DNA of 35,122 nucleotides from Thermaceae bacterium (lineage in GTDB: Bacteria > Deinococcota > Deinococci > Deinococcales > Thermaceae), in contig JADMIM010000031.1 in assembly GCA_015478585.1 (NCBI GenBank), positions 1 through 35,122 of the forward strand. Direction: 5' to 3'. The first letter of the stretch is position 1. Each line of letters begins with the position of its first letter. Both the position numbers and the translations under genes were made by a program. Positions 1-7,347 of this stretch are shown piece after piece. The notes under the pieces were generated by a model, which was not told the origin of the DNA, ran no database searches, and worked only from the letters and a program-made list of their open reading frames with translations.

Positions 1-289
1 AGGTGGTTTTTATGCTCACCTTTGACTTTAGCCGCACGTATACGGTGGCGCTATTGTTGCTTGTTACCACCTGATAGGAAGCGACCTGGGGTGAGTCCAC
101 TTCGGTATCGGTGGCGGTAGGAGCCATGCCCTGGAAGCGTATGGTCAGGGTCGCATCCCCTTGGCTGAGCTGATAAGTCGCGTTGCCCTCGAGGTCGAAC
201 ACCATCCGGGTGTAGCCTTCGTGTAGACCCAGACGAGGAAAAGCCAGGGCTGTAGCCAGAAGCACCGCTAGAATGGCAAGAAACCGCAT
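1..289 (-). CDS. AMIN-domain secreted protein, probable N-acetylmuramoyl-L-alanine amidase, 3' end outside window
   Basis: Reading the minus strand from the ATG at 289-287 gives about 96 residues with no stop before the window edge. The first ~18 residues (MRFLAILAVLLATALAF) form a signal peptide. The following part (PRLGLHEGYTRMVFDLEG, then YQLSQGDATLTIRFQG) is an AMIN-type beta domain, which in known proteins anchors periplasmic amidases and secretins to the cell wall or envelope. In Thermales this start usually belongs to an N-acetylmuramoyl-L-alanine amidase, but the catalytic domain is not in the window, so the enzyme assignment is inferred. There is no clear ribosome binding site; a TATACT box lies 8 nt before the ATG, suggesting a leaderless message. 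Confidence 0.7.
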   Translation of the reverse strand, partial: MRFLAILAVLLATALAFPRLGLHEGYTRMVFDLEGNATYQLSQGDATLTIRFQGMAPTATDTEVDSPQVASYQVVTSNNSATVYVRLKSKVSIKTT

Positions 290-297
290 TTGCGGTC

Positions 298-303
298 AGT
301 ATA
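298..303 (-). promoter_or_regulatory. -10 box of the AMIN-domain gene
   Basis: TATACT on the minus strand, 8 nt before the ATG at 289. There is no convincing -35 and no Shine-Dalgarno sequence, so transcription probably starts at or next to the start codon. Confidence 0.45.
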
Positions 304-485
304 GCTCATCTGGGAGCCTTAATTTGTTCATGAATTACTCAGACTCACCCAGCGCTAGACCGGTTGTGTCTTGGCGGGTGCAGCTCGATTTATCTTGTCT
401 AGTAGGACACATCTCACGAACAACGGTGGGGGCATTTGGGGAAAACGCTCCTAGGGGCTCATCAATTGCGGTAAGTTAGTAGGCA

Positions 486-764
486 GTGGAAAAGACCCAG
501 ACCGACCCCCAGCCCCCGCCGGGCCGTCTGATAGGCGAGGTGCAGTATTTGTTTTTGCTGTCGGCTCCGCGCTTGATCGCCGAGAGCATTCGCAACCGCC
601 TCGAGGCCGTGCGTGTGCCGGTATATCTGGAAACGCCTTTCAGTGGTATACCAGAAGCCTATATTGGGATGTATATCGGCCATGTCAGCTTGTGGGTTCC
701 TGAAGCCCTTTACCACGATGCAGTCTTGATTGTCGAACGAGACCACCAAGGAGAGTCGCTATGA
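486..764 (+). CDS. DUF2007-like small protein
   Basis: A 92-residue soluble protein from a GTG start. After a proline-rich N-terminus (~15 residues) comes a single alpha/beta domain: YLFLLSAPRLIAESIRNRLE, then VPVYLET, then a glycine-rich turn and VSLWVPEALYHDAVLIV. This order (strand, helix with Ala-Glu, strand, loop, strand, helix) is that of the DUF2007 family, small proteins thought to bind a ligand or signal. The exact role is unknown. It ends 13 bp before the glucokinase gene and is probably co-transcribed with it. The start is uncertain because only a weak ribosome binding site is visible. The 196 bp before it contain nothing I can name apart from the promoter of the divergent gene. 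Confidence 0.6.
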   Translation: MEKTQTDPQPPPGRLIGEVQYLFLLSAPRLIAESIRNRLEAVRVPVYLETPFSGIPEAYIGMYIGHVSLWVPEALYHDAVLIVERDHQGESL

Positions 765-777
765 ACCGAGGAACCTT

Positions 778-1692
778 ATGAGTGTGGTAGGGATTGACCT
801 GGGGGGAACCAAAATTGCCGCAGGGATGTTCGCCGGTGGAACCCTGCGTTCGCGCGTTACCGTACCTACCCCCGAGGCCGGAGGGCAGGCGGTCATCGAG
901 GCTATGGCGGCTGCGGTCAAGGCGGCTATGAACGAAGCAGGCTCGGAGGGCGGGGCTATAGCCAAGGGGATTGGTTTGGGCACGCCGGGGCCGCTGGATT
1001 ATGCCAAGGGCCTGATCAAGTTTGCCCCCAATATCGCGGGGTTTAACAATTTCCCCATCCGACAACTCCTCGAGGAAGCCTCGGGGATGAAGGTTTATCT
1101 CGAGAACGACGCGAATGCCGCAGCATTGGCCGAACATGTCTTGGGAGCAGCCAAAGAAGTAGATAGTTCGCTCTTCGTCACGGTCTCGACGGGGGTGGGT
1201 GGGGGTTTTGTGTTAAGCAACCGGGTGCTGCGGGGGGCCCACGGGCAGGGAGCTGAGGTCGGGCACATCACGGTGTTACCGGGGGGGCCGCTATGTGGCT
1301 GTGGTCTGGATGGCTGTCTCGAGGCGGTTGCGACTGGCCCAGCCATGGAGCGCATGGCCCTGGCGGTCTACAAAACCGAGACCAATACCCGCGAACTCTT
1401 CGCCCGTTTCCAGGGGGGTGAGCCCAAAGCCCAGCGCATCGTGTTGCAGGCCGCAGGCTATGTGGGAATCGGCCTGGCCTCGCTAGTGAAATCCTTCGAC
1501 CCCGAGATGATCGTGCTGGGCGGTGGGGTGGCCCTCAATGCCGGACAGGCGTATCTCGACGAGGTATTGCGGGTGTATCACCGATACATGGAAGGTTGGA
1601 TTGCTCCACCGGTGCAACTGGCCAAACTCGGCTCGGAAGCCGGACTTCTAGGAGCGGCCCTGACGGCAGCAGTCGAAGTGGGAGAGGTATAA
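778..1692 (+). CDS. ROK-family glucokinase
   Basis: This 304-residue enzyme should phosphorylate glucose with ATP at the entry of glycolysis. It has the full ROK signature: the phosphate loop GIDLGGTKIAAG (residues 5-16), GTPGPLD (68-74), the catalytic Asp111 in LENDANAA, GTGVGGG-like ATP-binding loop (138-143), GAEVGHITV with zinc ligand His163, and the zinc motif CGCGLDGCLE (Cys173, Cys175, Cys180). The open frame extends upstream to a TTG at 730, but the ATG at 778 is preferred because GAGG lies 6-10 nt before it and the conserved fold begins at once. Substrate preference among hexoses cannot be read from sequence; a ROK repressor is excluded by the absence of an N-terminal helix-turn-helix. 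Confidence 0.9.
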   Translation: MSVVGIDLGGTKIAAGMFAGGTLRSRVTVPTPEAGGQAVIEAMAAAVKAAMNEAGSEGGAIAKGIGLGTPGPLDYAKGLIKFAPNIAGFNNFPIRQLLEEASGMKVYLENDANAAALAEHVLGAAKEVDSSLFVTVSTGVGGGFVLSNRVLRGAHGQGAEVGHITVLPGGPLCGCGLDGCLEAVATGPAMERMALAVYKTETNTRELFARFQGGEPKAQRIVLQAAGYVGIGLASLVKSFDPEMIVLGGGVALNAGQAYLDEVLRVYHRYMEGWIAPPVQLAKLGSEAGLLGAALTAAVEVGEV

Positions 1693-1832
1693 AACCTGCT
1701 TAATTCCTCCCAAAACCCCTCGAGGCGAAAACCGTTCCAGAGCGAAAAACGTTACATTAAGAAAGCTTCAATACTTCCGGGGTCATTTGCGGTTGCTTTG
1801 CCTTCGAGGTCAGGAAGAAAATCGGTCTTGGT

Positions 1833-2315
1833 ATGGTGACTTCTGACCTTGTTCGGTATGTGCAGCAGAAACTCGAGCGCGGAAGCAGCCCCGAGAAAAT
1901 CAGGCAGGCTCTAGAAAGCCAGGGCTGGCCCAAGTCTGACGTGTATGAGGCCATACAAAAGTTCATGGCCCCCGATATTCGTGATACCCTACTCGACCTC
2001 GAGCCCCAAGCCCCCAAGCCCGTCCTTAGCCAGCCAACCCTGGTCTGGATTTTCCGTATAGGCTTAGCCGGGGTATTCCTGGTTAATAGTGTGGTGGCCT
2101 TGGTGGAGCCCATCTCGTTTGTCAAACTGATGCAGGCCAGCCTGATGGGGCATTTCATCCACAGCTTTGCCCCTTTCACCACCCTTATCGCCATCAACGA
2201 CGGTTTGCTGGGCCTGTTAATCTTGTCTGGGCGCTGGCAAAACTACGTGTTGGCCTGGTCGGGGATGTGGCTGCTGGCGGTGACGGTGGTCAAGCTCACG
2301 GCGCTCAGTTTCTAA
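1833..2315 (+). CDS. Small membrane protein with N-terminal helical domain
   Basis: 160 residues. The first ~50 form a soluble helical module (LVRYVQQKLERGSSPEKIRQ, then ALESQGWPKSDVYEAI), which resembles the short 'SPEKIRQAL..QGW' helix-turn-helix module seen at the start of many bacterial membrane proteins. A proline-rich linker follows, then three to four hydrophobic segments (about 70-90, 105-125 and 130-155) like DoxX-type small membrane proteins. Function unknown. The stop codon TAA is formed at the first bases of the repeat element that begins at 2313, so the C-terminus may have been set by that insertion. The 140 bp between glucokinase and this gene show no clear structure. Confidence 0.6.
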   Translation: MVTSDLVRYVQQKLERGSSPEKIRQALESQGWPKSDVYEAIQKFMAPDIRDTLLDLEPQAPKPVLSQPTLVWIFRIGLAGVFLVNSVVALVEPISFVKLMQASLMGHFIHSFAPFTTLIAINDGLLGLLILSGRWQNYVLAWSGMWLLAVTVVKLTALSF

Positions 2316-2532
2316 GTATCTCCAGGGTGGCTTTGTCAAAAGCCACCCCGAAAGGGGATGGTCGTAGACCATAGCCGCTCTGCGGGGCGGAGTGGCGCAC
2401 CGCGCCATAACGGCTCTGCCGTTACCGAGGGCGGAGTCGGCCATGGGCCGGTAGCCGCAAAGCGGCTACCCGAGCTAACCTGGGTGAGGTTGCCAATATA
2501 GAAATTATGCAACCTCACCCAGGAGCCACTTA
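2313..2532. mobile_element. MITE-like hairpin element, copy 1 (220 bp, TA-ended, IS630/Tc1-type)
   Basis: The left end TAAGTATCTCCAGGGT (2313-2328) is the inverse of the right end ACCCAGGAGCCACTTA (2517-2532). A related copy lies at 26779-26974. Both begin TA-AGT and end ACT-TA, as expected from duplication of a TA target. Inside are consecutive perfect hairpins: 2325-2348 (10-bp arms), 2346-2357, 2358-2372 (ATGGTC/GACCAT, loop GTA), 2393-2407 (TGGCGC/GCGCCA, loop ACC), 2408-2424 (TAACGGC/GCCGTTA, loop TCT), 2438-2450 (loop ATG), 2451-2469 (GTAGCCGC/GCGGCTAC, loop AAA) and 2479-2523 (15-bp perfect arms). It has no coding capacity and so would depend on a transposase elsewhere. Confidence 0.75.
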
Positions 2533-2603
2533 TCGCGGTTCTCTGCTCAGATAGGCACAGTAAATAGGTCCAGGCTACCCCCAGATTCTTTTCGAAAACC
2601 GCT

Positions 2604-3101
2604 CTAGCGCAGCACAAAAGTCTTGATAGCCGCATCTACGGCGCTGTCGTATTTATCGCCTTCCTCGAGCAAAGCCGAAAAAGTCAGTACGTATTTTTTA
2701 TCACCTTTGCCGGGCAAGAAGTAGAAAACCTGCCTTAGCAAGCTTTTTTGCTGCTGGGCTTGCGTCACCAAGCGAATTCCTTGGAGCCCCGACTGGGTGA
2801 GGAAAGGGGTCTGCCCGAGGTTGCGAAAATCTACAAACACTTGGGCGATGTTCTTGAGGTTGAGCGCTGTATATTCCCCTATTGAACCAGCGAACTGTTC
2901 GTCCACCACAACGATATTGGGGGCAAACCCCTTGACCGGTGTGCCGTAGGCGACCTTGTATTTGAGCCCTGGGAACTCTCGAGTCTGCCAGCCCTGGGGA
3001 ATGGTAAAAGCAAACCCCCCGCCAGGCTCACTTATCTCGGTAGTCTGGGCCAGACCAAGCGAGGTCAGGGTTAGCCAAAGCAGTAGCGCTAGACGCAACA
3101 T
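2604..3101 (-). CDS. Secreted protein, PsbP/DUF1795-like fold
   Basis: 165 residues with a clear signal peptide (MLRLALLLWLTLTSLGLAQ, probable cleavage after AQ at residue 19). The mature part begins EISEPGGGFAFTIPQGW and continues with alternating beta strands and a helix, ending YVLTFSALLEEGDKYDSAVD, then AAIKTF. The 'GF.F..P.GW' opening and the closing 'F......Y...FD.A..I..TF' pattern are typical of the PsbP/DcrB/DUF1795 group of periplasmic proteins; the assignment is by pattern only. No catalytic residues are evident. It has its own promoter inside the end of the preceding gene and is probably translated without a leader. AGAGCGGTTTT begins at its stop codon, a word also found after two other genes here. 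Confidence 0.65.
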   Translation of the reverse strand: MLRLALLLWLTLTSLGLAQTTEISEPGGGFAFTIPQGWQTREFPGLKYKVAYGTPVKGFAPNIVVVDEQFAGSIGEYTALNLKNIAQVFVDFRNLGQTPFLTQSGLQGIRLVTQAQQQKSLLRQVFYFLPGKGDKKYVLTFSALLEEGDKYDSAVDAAIKTFVLR

Positions 3102-3107
3102 GGGTTC

Positions 3108-3135
3108 AGCCTAGCATTCCTAGGTTCCCTTCAAA
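3108..3135 (-). promoter_or_regulatory. Leaderless promoter of the secreted-protein gene
   Basis: On the minus strand TTTGAA (3135-3130), a 16-nt spacer, then TAGGCT (3113-3108), with the ATG starting 6 nt later at 3101. No Shine-Dalgarno fits between them. The -35 lies in the last codons of the upstream gene. Confidence 0.55.
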
Positions 3136-5936
3136 GCCCGTTTGAACAACTGCGGGGCAAACTCGCCTATGGCCCGCAAAAACCCAGTGATGCCCCTGGC
3201 CCGCCCTGGGGTGATATAGACCGGTACGCCTAAGTTTTCGGCCTCGAGCCGTACCGGTTCGGAGAGGTCGTGGCCCACGTAGCTGCTGACAATCATCATC
3301 CCGTGGGCGCGTTCCAGGCGGCTTTGAATCCGGCGGATTACCTCGCGCCCGGCAGTGTTGCCATCGGAATCGAACCAGTCCAGCTTCAGGCCCTGAGCCT
3401 CGAGGTGAGGCACCATGCGGCTTCTGAGCTGGGTATGGCCGCCCACCACAATCAGATATTCCCCGTGAAAGCGGGGCAAGCTGCCCTGCATTAAACTTTC
3501 CGGCGTGGTGGCGGCGAGGGGGTCGGATACCCCGTCCAACTCAGACAAAGCCTTGGAAGTCGCTTTGAGTTCCTCCAAGTAGAGTTGCAGCTCGAGGTCG
3601 GTGGGGTTGAGGAAGAGCAGGTTGCGCAGCAGTTCGCGCGAAAGCTCTAAGTCTTTCTCGGCATAGTAGGCCATGTCCAGAGCTTTGCGCCACTGTGCGG
3701 CGGCTTTTTTGTAGAGGCCGATGCGTTCGTAGTGCTCGGCCAGGTCGTAGATTACCTCGAGGGCATCGGGGTGGTGGGCCAACTCCGAGAGCAGCAGGCC
3801 CTCTGCTCCCAGGGCTTGCCCGGCGCTATACAAGGCCGCTAGGTACTGCCCGCGCACCGCCTCGGCCTCGCTGCTCTGGCTGAAGCTACGTGACAGACGG
3901 TAGGCTTGCTCGAGATACTCCAGGGGTGGGTCGAGGGTGCGCCCCAGCCACTGGGCCAGCATTCGGAAGGCTTCCCAAGGGCCTTCCAAGGTCTCGACCA
4001 GGCGCAGTACCTCGCCAATATCGGCACTCACCAGCCCCAAACCAGCATCGCGCACCCGTCCCAAAAACTCTCTCGCCACCACCGGCTCTCCCACCCGCAG
4101 CGCTTCTTGGGCCAGTTCGTAGAGTGTAGGCACGGAATAGGCTTTATGGGCGTGGGCTCGCTTGTGGTCGCCCAACACCTCCGAGACGGGATATTCCAGG
4201 ATGCGCTTAGAAATCGCCAGCAGATGATAGGCGGTTCCGGCAGGCTCGCCCTTGGATTCCCTGGCGGCCCGCTCGAGGTAGCGCAGGGCTTCGGGGTGTC
4301 GGCCTTCGCGGTGGCGCAGCATTCCCAGGGCCAGCAGGGCGGTGGCATCCTCGGCTTTGGCGACAGCATCGGTCAGGTACGGCTCGACCTCCTTCAGCTC
4401 CTCCAGGGGCACGCTGTCGAGGAACCCCGGCCCCCGCACCCTCAAGCCCGCCAAGGCCAGCCCCAAAGCTCCAGTGGCTTCACCGAGGTCGTACAGGCGC
4501 TGGGCATAGCGCTCGGCTCTGGCCCATAGGCCCTGTTGCAGAGCGGCCCCCAACCCCAGCTCCAGCAAACCACGTGTAAGCAGGGTGGAAGAGAGGTCTT
4601 CGGCGAACTCCACCCGGCGGCTAGCCTCGCTCCAGTCGCCTTCGCGGGTCAGGCGGGCCACCCGCTCCTCGATGCGAAGGAGGGTGGTTTTCAAGTAGAC
4701 CTCGGCTTCGGGTAGGCCACATTCGTAGAGTTGCCGCAGGGCCTCAGAAAGTCGCCCCAGACCCATATAAACCTTGCCCAGAGCCAATTTCCAGCGCCCA
4801 CCCCGGCTGCTGAGTTCTTCCAGGCGGGGCAGGGCACGGCGGTAGTCCTCGAGTTCGGCCCAGCACAAAGGCCGCAAATCCTCGGCATCCTGGCGACCTG
4901 CCAAGGCTAACGCTGCATCGGCCTCGGCAAACCTCGACAAGGAGAGTAAGGCCCGCCCGCGCAGGTAGGCAAACTCTCCGCCAGCCCCCTCGGGAAGCCG
5001 CGAAAGCACCTCCGAATAAGCCCCTTCCTCGAGCAACCCCCAAATCTCGCTTACCGAGAGCGGCAGGCTAAGGCGCGGAGAACCACCAGGCAGAAGAGCA
5101 GCTTCTTCCTCGAGCAGCAGAGGGTTCTGCTGGGGTGACACCGCACCGCACAGCGCCTCGGGCAGCCGGCCCATAACCAGGGTATATTCCCCTTCGCCGA
5201 CCTGAGCAACCTCCAAGAAGCCCAGCCGCTTGAGCACTCCTGCTACTGCTGCCGGGTTTTTGCCTAGAAAAGGCCCGTGCGAGTACACTACCAGCCCACC
5301 CGGCTTGAGCAGCCCCTCCAGCGCTCGCAGAGCCTGGTCAAGGTGGAAATGGGCGGTGAAGGTTGCTTCGTCTAAGCTGGGGGGTAAGTCTCCCAGATGG
5401 CTCTCGGGTAGCACCGATAGCAGCAGCACACTATCCATCTGCGGCAAGCTGTCCCGAGGGGATAGCGGGTCTATGCCAAACCAGCCCTGATGCCAACACA
5501 CATCCTCACCGGTTCGGGCCTGACCCAGCGGTATGGCCTCGGCAACCCCTTCCAGGGCGTGCCACTCGAGTTCAGGCCGGGCATCAGAGAGCAGCTTGAC
5601 CAGGGCCCCAGTAAAGGCCCCGACCTCGAGGATGCGCCCCTGGGGTGGCAAAACCTTTGGCAACTCCCGCAGGTAAAACTCAATAAAAGGCAGATGAACC
5701 GCATACACCAAGCTCTCGAGCCGCTCGCGTGGGTGGCTGAGGAGTTGGCGGTAAAAACTTCGTATGCCTTCTAGGCCGTCCTCACCGTCAAGGTAGCGTT
5801 TCCAGACTTGCAGAATCGGTCTTCGGCGGGAAGGGCTGCCGATGCGCTTGGCAAGCTCGGCCTCGAAGCGTCCCGGCGAGATGGGGTTCTCGAGGTGAAA
5901 CTGGCTACGAAAATAGCGCTTGACCTGGGTATCCAC
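3120..5936 (-). CDS. Methyltransferase-like / TPR / DUF2325 fusion protein
   Basis: About 938 residues. Residues ~95-255 look like a class I methyltransferase: ILEVGAFTGALVKLL is motif I and LEGLLKPGGLVVYSHGPF the later strand region. Residues ~300-800 are almost wholly helical TPR-like repeats (for example YLRGRALLSLSRFAEADAAL and ALGMLRHREGRHPEALRYLE). The last ~105 residues form a Rossmann-like DUF2325 domain: YLIVVGGHTQLRSRMVPHLE, WFDSDGNT, MMIVSSYVGHDLSEPVRLEA, VPVYITPGRA. No transmembrane segment is evident. The frame is open to an ATG at 6053, but I prefer the GTG at 5936 because CCTCC (GGAGG on this strand) lies 4 nt before it and the extra 39 residues look unconserved. It follows a sugar aminotransferase gene. 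Function unknown; an assembly or signalling role in envelope sugar metabolism is only inference. Confidence 0.75.
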   Translation of the reverse strand: MDTQVKRYFRSQFHLENPISPGRFEAELAKRIGSPSRRRPILQVWKRYLDGEDGLEGIRSFYRQLLSHPRERLESLVYAVHLPFIEFYLRELPKVLPPQGRILEVGAFTGALVKLLSDARPELEWHALEGVAEAIPLGQARTGEDVCWHQGWFGIDPLSPRDSLPQMDSVLLLSVLPESHLGDLPPSLDEATFTAHFHLDQALRALEGLLKPGGLVVYSHGPFLGKNPAAVAGVLKRLGFLEVAQVGEGEYTLVMGRLPEALCGAVSPQQNPLLLEEEAALLPGGSPRLSLPLSVSEIWGLLEEGAYSEVLSRLPEGAGGEFAYLRGRALLSLSRFAEADAALALAGRQDAEDLRPLCWAELEDYRRALPRLEELSSRGGRWKLALGKVYMGLGRLSEALRQLYECGLPEAEVYLKTTLLRIEERVARLTREGDWSEASRRVEFAEDLSSTLLTRGLLELGLGAALQQGLWARAERYAQRLYDLGEATGALGLALAGLRVRGPGFLDSVPLEELKEVEPYLTDAVAKAEDATALLALGMLRHREGRHPEALRYLERAARESKGEPAGTAYHLLAISKRILEYPVSEVLGDHKRAHAHKAYSVPTLYELAQEALRVGEPVVAREFLGRVRDAGLGLVSADIGEVLRLVETLEGPWEAFRMLAQWLGRTLDPPLEYLEQAYRLSRSFSQSSEAEAVRGQYLAALYSAGQALGAEGLLLSELAHHPDALEVIYDLAEHYERIGLYKKAAAQWRKALDMAYYAEKDLELSRELLRNLLFLNPTDLELQLYLEELKATSKALSELDGVSDPLAATTPESLMQGSLPRFHGEYLIVVGGHTQLRSRMVPHLEAQGLKLDWFDSDGNTAGREVIRRIQSRLERAHGMMIVSSYVGHDLSEPVRLEAENLGVPVYITPGRARGITGFLRAIGEFAPQLFKRALKGT

Positions 5937-6121
5937 CAAACCTCCAACGGAGTACGCTGAAAACAACAGGCAGAGTCTAATGGCCTTGGTCAGCAATTGG
6001 GCTTTGACGGGCTTCTGAGTGCCCCCAGAGGGACTCTGAACCCTTATCAGCATACACCATTTTGGGTTTATTCTTCAAAACCCCTTGGGAAATTTTGGGG
6101 ATATTTTGACTGCCGCCATCT

Positions 6122-7255
6122 TTACTCGAAACTTCTAATGGCTGCAATCACTGCCTCGATTTGGGGCTCCTCGAGGAAGGGGTGCATGGGCAGGCTGAGC
6201 ACTTCGGTAGCGGCTTTCTCGGCCTGGGGAAGCGAACCCTGCGGGGCCAGATCGCCGTAGGCCGGTTGCAGGTGGGCTGGAACCGGATAATGCACGCTGC
6301 TACCGATACCTCGAGTTTTTAGATGCTCGGCCAGTAGGTCGCGTCGAGGGTGGCGCACCGTGTATTGGTGAAAAATGTGCATGGCATAGGGGGCTTCGCA
6401 GGGGGTTTGCAGCAAATTTTTCAGGCTTTCTGAGTAACGCCGTGCGATCTCGCGGCGGTGGGTGTTCCAGTTTTCCAGGTGGGGTAACTTGACCCGCAAA
6501 ATAGCCCCTTGTAGTGCGTCCAGCCGCGAAGTGTATCCGGCTGCTCGGATATGGTGATAACGCGAGGATTGCCCGTGCGAAGCAATCAGACGCGACTCTT
6601 CGGCAAGGTGGTCGCTGTGAGTGGCGATGAACCCGGCATCGCCATAAGCCCCCAGATTTTTGGTGGGATAGAGGCTAAAAGCTCCAGCATCGCCGATGGT
6701 TCCGGCTTGTGGGTTATGGCAGTCACAGGCCAGGTCATTGCGCTGGCATCCCTCAGCGCAATACCGTGCTCCGATGGCCTGGGCGGCATCCTCGAGCACC
6801 TTCAGGTCATGGGCCTGGGCAAACCCCAAAATCTCTCGCATCGGTGCGACCTGACCATACAGATGTACTGGCAGAATGGCTTTGGTACGGGGGTTGAGAG
6901 CAGCCTCCAGCAAAGTGGGGTCGAGGTTGAAGGTCTGGGGGTCAATGTCTACCAGTACCGGCCTGGCCCCTACGTGCTGGATGGCCTCGAGGGTCGCAAT
7001 GAAGGTGAAAGGCGTGGTAATTACCTCATCCCCTGGCCCTATCCCCATGGCCCGCAGGGCGATGAACAAGGCATCGGTGCCAGAGCCGGTGGTAATGATG
7101 TAGGGGATATTCAAGTATGCCGAGAGTTCGGCCTCGAGGGCCGCTACCTCGGCCCCACCCACGAAGCCACCCGAGGCCAATACCCTGCCCACGGCCGCAT
7201 CTATCTCACTTTTGAGATCCTGATATTCTCGCTTGAGGTCTAAAACTGGAATCAT
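6122..7255 (-). CDS. DegT/DnrJ/EryC1/StrS-family sugar aminotransferase
   Basis: 377 residues, a PLP enzyme that transfers an amino group to a nucleotide-linked keto-sugar, usually for surface polysaccharide or glycolipid. Family motifs: FVGGAEVAALEAEL near residue 31, TTGSGTDALFIAL (55-67) binding the cofactor phosphate, PVHLYGQ (129-135), LEDAAQAIGA (154-163) and FSLYPTKNLGAYGDAG (193-208) with the PLP Lys199. Unusual is an insertion just before the lysine motif with four cysteines, Cys166, Cys170, Cys177 and Cys179. A good ribosome binding site (GCAGGAG) precedes the ATG. It sits downstream of the Lpt-type permease gene, which suggests the sugar serves an exported envelope glycolipid. Confidence 0.88.
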   Translation of the reverse strand: MIPVLDLKREYQDLKSEIDAAVGRVLASGGFVGGAEVAALEAELSAYLNIPYIITTGSGTDALFIALRAMGIGPGDEVITTPFTFIATLEAIQHVGARPVLVDIDPQTFNLDPTLLEAALNPRTKAILPVHLYGQVAPMREILGFAQAHDLKVLEDAAQAIGARYCAEGCQRNDLACDCHNPQAGTIGDAGAFSLYPTKNLGAYGDAGFIATHSDHLAEESRLIASHGQSSRYHHIRAAGYTSRLDALQGAILRVKLPHLENWNTHRREIARRYSESLKNLLQTPCEAPYAMHIFHQYTVRHPRRDLLAEHLKTRGIGSSVHYPVPAHLQPAYGDLAPQGSLPQAEKAATEVLSLPMHPFLEEPQIEAVIAAIRSFE

Positions 7256-7347
7256 TCACAACTCCTGCTCTAAAGTTTACCGTTAACCGGCCCTCGTTCA
7301 GCGCAAAAACGCCGGAGGCGCTCATTGGGTAAAGCTCTTTGCTCCTC

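Noticed and set aside
3906-4529. 207-residue open frame on the plus strand
   Set aside because: It is antisense to the TPR region of the large minus-strand gene, has low-complexity Gln/Gly-rich composition and no ribosome binding site. Many similar antisense frames here are products of GC-rich codon bias.
7265-7345. Hairpin between the aminotransferase and permease genes
   Set aside because: Only 5-6 bp arms (AGCGC/GCGCT, short TTTACC match) could be found; too weak to list.
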